Source of the DNA: Janthinobacterium sp. UMAB-56
GTDB taxonomy: Bacteria; Pseudomonadota; Gammaproteobacteria; Burkholderiales; Burkholderiaceae_D
Assembly: GCF_900095265.1 (NCBI RefSeq)
Contig: NZ_LT607663.1
Coordinates: 1-64,000 of the forward strand
DNA length: 64,000 nt
Direction: 5' to 3'
The notes beneath the pieces were generated by a model. That model had not been told where the DNA came from. It made no database searches and saw only the letters and a list, made by a program, of their open reading frames with translations. Below are positions 8,205 to 15,873 of the stretch, in pieces (the stretch's first letter is position 1; each line of letters begins with the position of its first letter). A program made the translations under genes and the position numbers.

Positions 8205-9086
8205 TCACGCCGCCAGTGCTGCCCGCACACTGCCATCCGCGCCGGCCAGCAATGCCTGTGCCTGGTTTGTGTTGATTTTTTTGATCAAGGCAACAATCGC
8301 CACCTTGACGTGATAGTGGCATTGTTCCAACACGGCCCTGGCCTGCATTTCGCTGGCGCCGGTGGCATGCATGGTCAGACGCACCGCCCGCCAGATCAGC
8401 TTGGCGTTGGTCGGCTTCAAGTCTACCATCAAGTTTCCGTAAGTTTTATGCAAACCCACCATCAAGGAACTGGAAATTGTGTTCAGGGTGATTTTTTGCG
8501 CCGTGCCCGCTTTCAAGCGCGTGCTGCCGGATATGACTTCCATGCCCGTGTCAAGCACGATGCCGCATTGTGCCTCGTGCGCCACGGGGGCATCCACATT
8601 GTTGGCGATGCCGATGGTCAAGGCGCCCGCCGTGCGCGCCGCCAGTAGCGCGCCCAGCACGTAAGGCGTGGCGCCGGAGGCGGCCAGCAGGATCACGACA
8701 TCATTGGTTTGCGGCTGCAGGGCCAGCAAATCCTTCTCGCCTTGCAATAAATCATCTTCCGCCCCTTCCACGGCCACAAACATGGCGCCCGCGCCACCGG
8801 CCAGGATGGCGACAGCCCGCTCGGGCGGCCAGGAAAACGTGGGATTCAATTCAACGCTATCGAGCACGCCAAGCCGGCCCGATGTGCCCGCACCCACGTA
8901 CAACAGCCGTCCGCCTGCGGCGATACGCGGCAAGGCGGCAGTGATGGCGGCAGCGATCTGCGGCGACGCCAGCCGCACGGCTTCGACGGCCCAGAACTGG
9001 TCATCAACCAGCGCCGCCACCAGTTGCTCCACCGGATACAGGTCCAGATCCGGATGCCGCCGGCTCGGGGTTTCAGTTTTCAACAT
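8205..9086 (-). CDS. murQ: N-acetylmuramic acid 6-phosphate etherase
   Basis: MurQ removes D-lactate from MurNAc-6-phosphate, giving GlcNAc-6-phosphate in the cytoplasm. The 293-residue protein is a SIS-domain enzyme with the family run YVGAGTSGRLGVLD at residues 63-76. The expected catalytic Glu is at 79, and the second acidic motif VEGAEDD is also present. ATG 9086 is preferred over an in-frame start at 9128 because it gives the usual length. This is the first gene of the minus-strand recycling run (ampG, digH-like, kinase, amiD-like), so a promoter should lie within about 9087-9270. Confidence 0.93.
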   Translation of the reverse strand: MLKTETPSRRHPDLDLYPVEQLVAALVDDQFWAVEAVRLASPQIAAAITAALPRIAAGGRLLYVGAGTSGRLGVLDSVELNPTFSWPPERAVAILAGGAGAMFVAVEGAEDDLLQGEKDLLALQPQTNDVVILLAASGATPYVLGALLAARTAGALTIGIANNVDAPVAHEAQCGIVLDTGMEVISGSTRLKAGTAQKITLNTISSSLMVGLHKTYGNLMVDLKPTNAKLIWRAVRLTMHATGASEMQARAVLEQCHYHVKVAIVALIKKINTNQAQALLAGADGSVRAALAA

Positions 9087-9273
9087 GATTTCAGAACATG
9101 GTTGAAGGTGAAACCAGTTTAATACCAACGAGCGAGATCAACCATGAAAGCTTGGCAGGCGGGCATAACGGGAGCTTATGGCTAGTGCAGGAAGGTGGCG
9201 TGCTACATGTACTTCGATACGCTCCCATTTGTGTCTATACTTCAGCTCGACGCCCTCATCAACGACATGCCCC

Positions 9274-10332
9274 ATGATCGCTAGCCAATTGCTGTTCCTG
9301 TTTAGCGCCCTTGGCGCCATCAACGGCATTTTTCTGGCCGTCTATTTTTTCAGCCGTCGGCCTCGCTGCCTCGCCGACTGCATCCTGAGTGCATTGCTGC
9401 TTGCCGTCGGGGTGCGCACCGCCAAATCCGCCTTCCTCTTCTTCAACCCTGCGATCGCACTCGAATTCCGCCAGCTGGGCCTGTCGGCCTGCCTGCTGAT
9501 CGGTCCCTTGACCTATCTCTATGTGCGCTGTTTCATCGCCGGACTCGCGCAACTGCCTGCTGGACAACAATGGCGTTGGCATCTCGGCTTGTCCTGCCTG
9601 CTGATAGGCATGGGCGTTGCCTTTCCGTATTCCGCGTACCGCTCTGTGTGGGACCTGTCGAGCCATGCCATCCATGTGTTCTGGCTATGCTACCTGCTGG
9701 CAACTGCCAAGTTGCTCTGGCAAAGCCGCCATGCATGGTTGAACGACGGGCATCGGCTGGCGACCAGCAGCGTGCTCCTGCTGAGCGTCTTTGCCGGCAG
9801 CTGTGTCATGTTGGCGGCATACGCGAGCACGCCGTTCACGTCCTATATTGTCGGCGCCTTGTCATTCACCTTCTCGCTGCATGTCGCGGTCATGGTCTTT
9901 CTGCTGAGAAAGGAAACCTTGACGCCTGCCGAGCCGAAGCAGAAGTACCGGAATAGCCGCCTGACACACGAAGATGCACTTGCCGTGCTCGCTGCGCTGG
10001 AACAACTGATGAGCGTGCAACAATCCTATCTGAATCCGAATCTGACCCTGGCCCAACTGGCCAAGCGGGCCGGATGCACGCAGGCGCAGGTGTCGCAGGT
10101 ACTGAATGACAAGCTGAGCAAGAGCTTCAATACCTACGTCAACGCATACCGTATCGCCGAAGCGAAGCAGGTATTGACCGACGAGCCGCAACTGAACCTG
10201 GATATCGTTGCCGAGCGCTGCGGCTTCAATTCCAGTTCCACTTTCTACTCCACCTTCAAGAAAGTTGCCGGGCAGACGCCCGCCAGCTTCCGCGCCCAAT
10301 CTGGCCAGGCGGCCAGGGCCGTTTCCGCGTAA
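9274..10332 (+). CDS. Membrane-anchored AraC-family transcriptional regulator
   Basis: The 352-residue protein has six or seven hydrophobic helices in its first ~215 residues, then an AraC/XylS double helix-turn-helix at about 245-345. The DNA-binding part includes LAQLAKRAGCTQAQVSQVL and IVAERCGFNSSSTFYSTFKK. Such membrane-integral AraC proteins sense signals in or across the membrane. The ATG at 9274 begins directly with a hydrophobic helix; an upstream in-frame ATG at 9178 would add an unlikely Ser/Thr-rich leader. It lies 142 bases ahead of the exported NTF2/DJ-1 gene and is the best candidate to control it. It is divergent from murQ. Confidence 0.85.
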   Translation: MIASQLLFLFSALGAINGIFLAVYFFSRRPRCLADCILSALLLAVGVRTAKSAFLFFNPAIALEFRQLGLSACLLIGPLTYLYVRCFIAGLAQLPAGQQWRWHLGLSCLLIGMGVAFPYSAYRSVWDLSSHAIHVFWLCYLLATAKLLWQSRHAWLNDGHRLATSSVLLLSVFAGSCVMLAAYASTPFTSYIVGALSFTFSLHVAVMVFLLRKETLTPAEPKQKYRNSRLTHEDALAVLAALEQLMSVQQSYLNPNLTLAQLAKRAGCTQAQVSQVLNDKLSKSFNTYVNAYRIAEAKQVLTDEPQLNLDIVAERCGFNSSSTFYSTFKKVAGQTPASFRAQSGQAARAVSA

Positions 10333-10337
10333 AACCT

Positions 10338-10359
10338 CTCCGGAATCGCCATTCCGGAG
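10338..10359. repeat. 9-bp perfect inverted repeat after the AraC gene
   Basis: CTCCGGAAT (10338-10346) and ATTCCGGAG (10351-10359) form a perfect stem with a CGCC loop, six bases after the AraC-type gene stops. No T-run follows, so any terminator activity would be weak or need another factor. Confidence 0.55.
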
Positions 10360-10474
10360 TCTGAAATCATGTTTGGCGACATCCATTCCCCTGCATTTCG
10401 ATAACTTATCGACCAGCAACGATATGAAATAGTCGTTGCTCCGATAAACGTAGTTCTTCATTGAGGGTAAAGCC

Positions 10475-11608
10475 ATGATTCAGTCTTTATTGCGAACGGT
10501 ACTCGCCTGTTGCTTGCTAAGCATCGCCGCCGTTGGAAGCGCCGCAAGTGCAGACCAGGACGAAAATGCCATCCGGGAGACCGTGCGCTTGTATCTGCAT
10601 GGCACCAGCTTCAACGTACAGGACGAGATCAAGCAGGCCTTCCATGCAACCGCCCGCCTTTACCTGAACGGCAAAAACGATGCGGAATGGGAGTTGAGCG
10701 GTCCGGAATACGCAAAACTCTTTTCCCAAGAGAAAATAGGGCTATTCAATGGGCGCCACGGGCGACTGATCAAGGTGGATGTGAGCGGCAAGGTGGCCAC
10801 CGCCAAGGCCGAGATCCACATTCCCCAGCAAGGGGTCCGCTATGTGGATGTATTTCTGTTGAAAAAGATCGCCGGCAACTGGAAGATCGTCAGCAAGTCG
10901 GCCCATCGCGAACCAGCAGCCGCGCGCCAAGCACGCAAGGTGCTGCTGGTCGTGTCGAATGTGCATCAATATCCCGGCACGAAAATTAACGCCGGCAATA
11001 ATTTTCCCGAGCTTGCCTATACCTATGATGCCTTTCGCAAAGCAGGGTACGCGGTCGACTTCGTCAGTCCCGAGGGTGGCGCCATTCCGCTGGAAATGAT
11101 CGTCACGTCGGACGAGTTATTAAAAAGGCATCTGTACGACAGTGATTTCATGTGGGCACTGGCCCATACCAAGCCCGTCTCCGAGGTCAGGGCAGACGAG
11201 TATGCGGGCATGGCTTTCGTCGGCGGCGGCGCGGCCATCGTCGGTGTCCCGGACAACAAGCCGCTGCAGGACATCGCCTTGCGTATCTACGAACAACAGG
11301 GCGGGGTGATCGCGGCCATCTGCCATGGCACCGAGGGCATCAAGAATCTGAAGCTCAGTGACGGTACTTTCCTCATCCAGGGCAAGGTGCTCACCTCGTT
11401 CCCCGATGCGTTTCTGAACAAGGAATCGCCGATCTACAAGGCCTATCCCTTTTCGGCAGAAGGCAGCATCAAGCGCCATGGCGGCATATTCAGGCACGGC
11501 GCCAACGGCAAGAGTCACGTCGAGGTCGATGGCCGGCTAGTGACCGGCATGAGCTGGGAATCGTCCGTCGGCGTGGCCGAATCCATGATCCGCCTGTTCG
11601 GGCAGTAG
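10475..11608 (+). CDS. Exported NTF2-like / DJ-1-PfpI fusion protein
   Basis: The 377-residue protein starts with a cleavable-looking signal peptide (residues 1-26, ending GSAASA). An NTF2/SnoaL fold of the putative lumazine-binding type spans about 27-145, and a DJ-1/PfpI domain spans about 155-377. The DJ-1 nucleophile elbow AICHG puts Cys283 and His284 in place, and Glu179 may be the partner acid. DJ-1 proteins include proteases, chaperones, glyoxalases and hydratases, so the reaction is not known. The signal peptide suggests a periplasmic site, which is unusual for this family. GAGGG precedes the ATG. It converges with the GntR gene, two bases apart. Confidence 0.75.
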   Translation: MIQSLLRTVLACCLLSIAAVGSAASADQDENAIRETVRLYLHGTSFNVQDEIKQAFHATARLYLNGKNDAEWELSGPEYAKLFSQEKIGLFNGRHGRLIKVDVSGKVATAKAEIHIPQQGVRYVDVFLLKKIAGNWKIVSKSAHREPAAARQARKVLLVVSNVHQYPGTKINAGNNFPELAYTYDAFRKAGYAVDFVSPEGGAIPLEMIVTSDELLKRHLYDSDFMWALAHTKPVSEVRADEYAGMAFVGGGAAIVGVPDNKPLQDIALRIYEQQGGVIAAICHGTEGIKNLKLSDGTFLIQGKVLTSFPDAFLNKESPIYKAYPFSAEGSIKRHGGIFRHGANGKSHVEVDGRLVTGMSWESSVGVAESMIRLFGQ

Positions 11609-11610
11609 AT

Positions 11611-12351
11611 TTATGGGGCGCGGCGCATCTCCGCCACAAAATCGTAATGGTCGCTGCGGCAATACGAATGCGTCAGTTCCACCGCCTCGCCCGACTCCAG
11701 ATAGGCGATGCGCGTGATGAACAGCACGGCCTGGCCATCGGGGATGCCCAGTTGCTTGGCCAGCACGTCCGTCGCATTCATGGCGCGGATGTGCTGCAAG
11801 GCGCGCACGGGGGCCTTCTTGATGCTGCTCAAGTATTCATACAGCGAATCGCCCATGGCGGCCGGCTCCGGCACCACGCTGAAGGGCAGCACGCTCACTT
11901 CATACGCCATCACCACGTCGTCGGCCAGGCGCAAGCGCTCCAGGCGCGCCACTTTCGTATTCTGCGCCAGGCCCAGGCTCAGCTGTTCATCGCTGCTGGC
12001 GATGACGACTTCGCGCTTGAGCCAGCGCGAGCCGGGGCGGTAGCCGCGCTGCTGCAGTTGCTCGGAAAAGCTCGACAGGTTCGACAGCGGCTGCTCGATG
12101 CGTGGGGCAATATAATTGCCCGATCCACGGCGACGCACGACGAGGCCTTGCTCGACGAGCTGGTCGATGGCCTTGCGGGCAGTCACGCGCGATACGTCGA
12201 GCAGTTCGGACAGGGTACGTTCGGATGGCAGGGCCTGGTCTACCTGGTAGCGGCCATTGCGTACGTCATCGCTCAGCTTGCGGGCGATCTGCATATATAA
12301 AGGCGAATTGTCATTTAAATCGACCTTGAGTTCTACGCTGGTCTGGCTCAT
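11611..12351 (-). CDS. GntR-family (HutC/UTRA) transcriptional regulator
   Basis: This 246-residue regulator has a winged helix-turn-helix at about 15-80 (LPSERTLSELLDVSRVTARKAIDQL, here only pointed to by its LDVSRVTARKAI core) and a UTRA effector domain at about 100-240. UTRA regulators bind small metabolites; NagR/DasR members bind GlcNAc-6-phosphate or glucosamine-6-phosphate, the products expected from MurQ. It is transcribed away from the serine beta-lactamase family gene and shares its 227-base upstream region, so it may control that gene and itself. The effector assignment is inference from context. Confidence 0.85.
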   Translation of the reverse strand: MSQTSVELKVDLNDNSPLYMQIARKLSDDVRNGRYQVDQALPSERTLSELLDVSRVTARKAIDQLVEQGLVVRRRGSGNYIAPRIEQPLSNLSSFSEQLQQRGYRPGSRWLKREVVIASSDEQLSLGLAQNTKVARLERLRLADDVVMAYEVSVLPFSVVPEPAAMGDSLYEYLSSIKKAPVRALQHIRAMNATDVLAKQLGIPDGQAVLFITRIAYLESGEAVELTHSYCRSDHYDFVAEMRRAP

Positions 12352-12430
12352 ACAGTTCTCCTTGTCCTCCTAGTGTAATAGCGATGGCGCTTGCGCGTAG
12401 CCCGTCCGCCCATGAATAAATGGAAAATGG

Positions 12431-12449
12431 GTATAAATAACGGTTATAC
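12431..12449. promoter_or_regulatory. Candidate operator between the GntR regulator and serine hydrolase genes
   Basis: GTATAA (12431-12436) and TTATAC (12444-12449) are inverted copies seven bases apart in the AT-rich divergent spacer. GT...AC half-sites are common for GntR/HutC regulators, so this is the best candidate site by eye. No binding evidence is available. Confidence 0.35.
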
Positions 12450-12578
12450 ACTTAAAAAAACAATGTTTTACCGTACGTATAGCTTGGCATTATAGATAAA
12501 TAAGCAATTTTCATTGGCCTTGGACGGCATCCCGCCCTATGCTGGCGATGCCTCCATTACACCGAGAAACAGGGAAAC

Positions 12579-13925
12579 ATGCATAATAAAATGACGGGCT
12601 TACTGGGCTTGCTGCTACTGGGCACGACCTGGACCGCGTTGGCTGCCCCGCCCGGCAGCGGCACCGAGCAACTCGTGCAACACGAGCGGCAGCGCGCACT
12701 CGATGCCACGCTTTCGGCCATCGTCGATGACCCGGCCCACCCGCTGGCCAGCCTGTCCGTGCTGGCCATCCGCCAGGGCAAGGTGTCGTATCAACAACAA
12801 TTCGGCTACCGCTACATCGGCGTTACGCCAGCGGACAGCTTGCCCGTGACGTCAGCCACCCTGTTCCGCATCGCGTCCATCTCAAAGATGATGACCACCC
12901 TGGGCCTGATGCGGCTGGTCGAGCAGGGCAAGCTGAGCCTGGACCAGGACGTGGGATTCTATCTGGGCTTTTCGCTGCGCAACCCGCACTTCCCCCAGCA
13001 AGCACTGACCCTGCGCCGCCTGCTCAGCCATACTTCCTCGCTGCGCGACGCGGGCGGCTATGCCTGGGGCCCCGAGCACAGCTTGCGCGACGTGTTTACG
13101 GCTGGCGGCGATAGCATGTGGGATGCGGCTGCGGCACCAGGCAGTTACTTTAGCTATTCCAACCTCAACTGGGGCGTGATCGGCAGCGTGATGGAAAAAG
13201 TCACGGGCGAGCGTTTCGACTTGCTGATGCGGCGTTTGCTGCTCGACCCCATGGAGCTGCGCGGCGGCTACAACCCGGCGGCGTTCACGGCCGATGAAGT
13301 GGCGAACACGGCCACGCTGTACCGCAAGCGCACAGTGGAAACGGAAGTGTGGCAGCCGCAAGGGCCATGGCTCGCCCAGGTCGACGATTTTCACGCCCGC
13401 CCACCCGCCGCGCCCGCCAGCTTGGCCAACTACGTGATTGGCAGCAACGCCACCGTTTTCAGTCCCACGGGCGGCTTGCGCATCTCCGCTGCCGACCTGG
13501 GCAAGGTCATGCAGATGCTGCTCGACGATGGCACCTACCAGGGCAAGCAACTATTGCAGCCCGCCAGCATCGCCTTGATGTTTGGCCGGCAATGGCAACT
13601 GGGGCCAGATGCCGGCAATGGCGACAGTGAGCGGGGCCTGTACCGCGCCTGGGGCCTGGGCAACCAGCAGTTCGATGCAGTGACGGGGCGGGGCAACGGC
13701 CTGGTCGAGGGCGCCAGTTTTGATGCGGTTGGCCACCTGGGAGAGGCGTATGGCCTGGTCTCCGCCTTCGTGCTCGATTTCAAGAACAAGAATGGCATGG
13801 TGATGCTGGTGGGTGGCACGGGCAGCGACCCCGAACGCTATCCGGGCACGTATTCCGCCATGGGGCGCAGCGAAGAATTGATACTCACCACTCTATACCA
13901 TGGCGCAATTGGCAAGCATGAATGA
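12579..13925 (+). CDS. Exported serine hydrolase of the beta-lactamase / DD-peptidase family
   Basis: The 448-residue protein has a signal peptide (residues 1-22) and the PF00144 class-C-like fold. The SxxK motif is SISK at residues 100-103 and the YxN motif is YSN at 193-195. A late His-Leu-Gly (in VGHLGEAYG) stands where KTG is found in class C beta-lactamases. This divergence argues for a DD-peptidase, esterase or D-aminopeptidase-like role rather than a true AmpC. The length also exceeds AmpC (about 380). AGGGAA precedes ATG 12579. It is divergent from the GntR regulator and followed by the DadA-like gene. Confidence 0.82.
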   Translation: MHNKMTGLLGLLLLGTTWTALAAPPGSGTEQLVQHERQRALDATLSAIVDDPAHPLASLSVLAIRQGKVSYQQQFGYRYIGVTPADSLPVTSATLFRIASISKMMTTLGLMRLVEQGKLSLDQDVGFYLGFSLRNPHFPQQALTLRRLLSHTSSLRDAGGYAWGPEHSLRDVFTAGGDSMWDAAAAPGSYFSYSNLNWGVIGSVMEKVTGERFDLLMRRLLLDPMELRGGYNPAAFTADEVANTATLYRKRTVETEVWQPQGPWLAQVDDFHARPPAAPASLANYVIGSNATVFSPTGGLRISAADLGKVMQMLLDDGTYQGKQLLQPASIALMFGRQWQLGPDAGNGDSERGLYRAWGLGNQQFDAVTGRGNGLVEGASFDAVGHLGEAYGLVSAFVLDFKNKNGMVMLVGGTGSDPERYPGTYSAMGRSEELILTTLYHGAIGKHE

Positions 13926-14055
13926 TTTGCACTGAAATAGTGCATTCCTGAAAGTTATGGCTGCACCATGATGTTTCATTGGCTCCCGTGATGGCCAGCC
14001 TCTAAGCTCTTCCCGAATGCTCCCGCACCATGGGAGCGCAACGCAGCGAGGCAAC

Positions 14056-15303
14056 ATGCAGCAACAAGTCATCATTATCGGCGGCGGCATCGTCGGCCTG
14101 ACATCGGCCTGGTGGCTGGCAGAGGCCGGCTACAGGGTCACGGTATTGGAACGCAATGAACAGGTGGCGATCGCCGCCAGCTACCGCAATGGCGGCCAGC
14201 TCAGCTACCGCTATGTGGCGCCGCTGGCGGACGCCGGCGTGCCCTTCAAAGCCCTGCAATGGCTGCTGCAGAAAGACGGCCCGCTGCGCTTCCGCCCCGA
14301 GGCCGACTGGCGCCAGTGGCGCTGGCTGGCCAGTTTCCTGCGCAATTGCAATGCCACCAGCAATGCCCGCACGACGGCCAAACTGCTGCAATTGGGAGAA
14401 TGGAGCCGCGCCGGCATGGCACAGCTGGAATTGACCGTGCCGCCCGAAGCGTATGCCTGGCGCAATGCAGGCAAACTCATCGTCTACCGCTCGCCCGCCA
14501 TCTTTCAGCGGGCCGTGGCGCGGCCCGAGTCGGAAGAGGCGCGCATCGTGCTGTCACCGGCCGAAGCGGTGCAGCGCGAACCGGCGCTGGGGGCCTTGCA
14601 GGGCGCCCTGGCGGGCGGCATCTTTACCGAGGGCGAGGCGGTGGCCGATTGCCACGCCTTTTGCCTGGCGCTGGAAGCGCGCCTGCTGCAGCACCCGAAT
14701 TGTTCACGCATTTTAAAAGGCGAGGCGCGCCGCCTCGTCACGCACAAGGGCAAGATCACCGGCGTCGACACCAGCCTGGGCCTGTTGCAGGCAGATCACT
14801 ATGTGCTGGCGGCCGGCATCCAGAGCCGCGACCTGGCCGCCACGGCGGGTATTTACCTGCCCCTGTATCCGCTCAAAGGCTACAGCCTGACGGCGCCCAT
14901 CCGCGCGCAAGACCGCGCGCCCGAGATCAGCATCACGGATTTCGAACGCAAGGTACTGTATGCGCGCATCGGCAGCGATTTGCGCGTGGCCGCCATGGTC
15001 GACATGGTGGGTGCCGACAATAGCATCGACTGGAACCGCATCGCCGGCCTGACGCGGCTGGCGCGCGAAGCCATGCCGCACGGCGCCGATTACGAGCAGG
15101 CCACGGCCTGGGCCGGCCTGCGCCCCGCCACGCCGAACAGCGCGCCACTGGTGGGCGCCAGCAAGTACACCAATCTGTGGCTCAACGTGGGCCATGGTCC
15201 GCTGGGTTTTACCTTTGCCGCCGGCACGGCGCGCATCCTCGCCGATCTTATGGCCGGCAAGGCGCCACCGTTCGCGCTGGACTTCCTCGCGCCTCGAAAA
15301 TAG
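14056..15303 (+). CDS. DadA-like FAD-dependent D-amino-acid dehydrogenase
   Basis: The 415-residue protein is a DAO-fold flavoenzyme with the FAD-binding IIIGGGIVGL at residues 6-15. DadA oxidises D-alanine and other D-amino acids to keto acids and passes electrons to the respiratory chain. The C-terminal GLRPATPNSAPLVG and GHGPLGFT stretches match this group. ATG 14056 follows GCGAGG and begins directly with the dinucleotide-binding strand; an in-frame start at 14017 would add 13 residues. With the VanX-like dipeptidase in the region, a role in oxidising wall-derived D-Ala is likely but other D-amino acids or glycine-type substrates are possible. Confidence 0.82.
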   Translation: MQQQVIIIGGGIVGLTSAWWLAEAGYRVTVLERNEQVAIAASYRNGGQLSYRYVAPLADAGVPFKALQWLLQKDGPLRFRPEADWRQWRWLASFLRNCNATSNARTTAKLLQLGEWSRAGMAQLELTVPPEAYAWRNAGKLIVYRSPAIFQRAVARPESEEARIVLSPAEAVQREPALGALQGALAGGIFTEGEAVADCHAFCLALEARLLQHPNCSRILKGEARRLVTHKGKITGVDTSLGLLQADHYVLAAGIQSRDLAATAGIYLPLYPLKGYSLTAPIRAQDRAPEISITDFERKVLYARIGSDLRVAAMVDMVGADNSIDWNRIAGLTRLAREAMPHGADYEQATAWAGLRPATPNSAPLVGASKYTNLWLNVGHGPLGFTFAAGTARILADLMAGKAPPFALDFLAPRK

Positions 15304-15317
15304 GCGTACCAGCGGCA

Positions 15318-15334
15318 GCGGCGCCCGGCGCCGC
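15318..15334 (+). terminator. GC-rich hairpin after the DadA-like gene
   Basis: GCGGCGCC and GGCGCCGC flank a single C, forming a very GC-rich palindrome 14 bases after the dehydrogenase stop. There is no T-run, so it may act as a weak or Rho-assisted terminator. Confidence 0.3.
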
Positions 15335-15383
15335 CGTTATGGCGGATAATTGCGGAATTTTCCTGTTCCCTGTCTGCTGCCGC

Positions 15384-15833
15384 ATGTCCACACCGTCAAA
15401 CTCTGCCGCCTGCCCCTGTGGCGGCGCCTCCTACGCCAGTTGCTGCGGCCCGTATATCGCGGGCGACGCCTTGCCGCCCACGGCCGAAGCCCTGATGCGC
15501 TCGCGCTACACGGCGTTTACCTTGCGCAATGAGCCATACCTGCGCGCCACCTGGCATGTCAGCACATGCCCCAGCGATGCTTTATTTGCCGAAGAAGAAA
15601 AAGTCCACTGGCTGGGACTTGAGGTAAAATCTGCTTTACGTTTACGTCAACGTAAAGCAGTATCAGCAGATCAAGCCAAAGAGACAAACCGCGACAGCGT
15701 GGAATTCGTGGCCCGCTACAAGGTCAACGGCCGCGCGCACCGCCTGCATGAAGTGAGCCGCTTCGTGCGCGAGGCGCAAGAGGGCGGTGGTGCGCTGCGC
15801 TGGTTTTATCTCGACGGCAGTTTTCCCGAATAG
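15384..15833 (+). CDS. ychJ: YchJ-like (UPF0225) SEC-C motif protein with a palindrome inside the gene
   Basis: The 149-residue protein has a SEC-C-type zinc motif at its N-terminus (CPCGGASYASCC) followed by the YchJ fold (LMRSRYTAF, WLGLEV, FVARYKVNGR, WFYLDGSFPE). The second, C-terminal SEC-C of E. coli YchJ is missing. The function of the family is unknown. Between WLGL and FVARY there are 28 residues, against 17 in E. coli YchJ as I recall it. The extra stretch is coded by a 30-bp perfect palindrome (15631-15660). The gene ends 40 bases before liuB. Confidence 0.78.
   Translation: MSTPSNSAACPCGGASYASCCGPYIAGDALPPTAEALMRSRYTAFTLRNEPYLRATWHVSTCPSDALFAEEEKVHWLGLEVKSALRLRQRKAVSADQAKETNRDSVEFVARYKVNGRAHRLHEVSRFVREAQEGGGALRWFYLDGSFPE
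15631..15660. promoter_or_regulatory. 30-bp perfect palindrome inside ychJ, candidate operator of the liu-bio operon
   Basis: CTGCTTTACGTT (15631-15642) and AACGTAAAGCAG (15649-15660) are exact inverted copies around six bases. A TTTACG at 15635 and a TATCAG at 15661 could be -35 and -10 elements with a 20-base spacer, the long spacing typical of MerR-type promoters. It lies 214 bases before liuB. It also adds exactly ten codons to ychJ, so an inserted palindromic element is the alternative reading. Confidence 0.5.
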
Positions 15834-15873
15834 CGCGACCCGAGAGACCGGGCGATCATAAAAAGGAACCGCA

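Noticed and set aside
5049-9153. The 12-mer CATGAAAGCTTG occurs at 5049 and 9142
   Set aside because: Exact 12-base matches are expected by chance in a 64-kb window, and the flanks differ.
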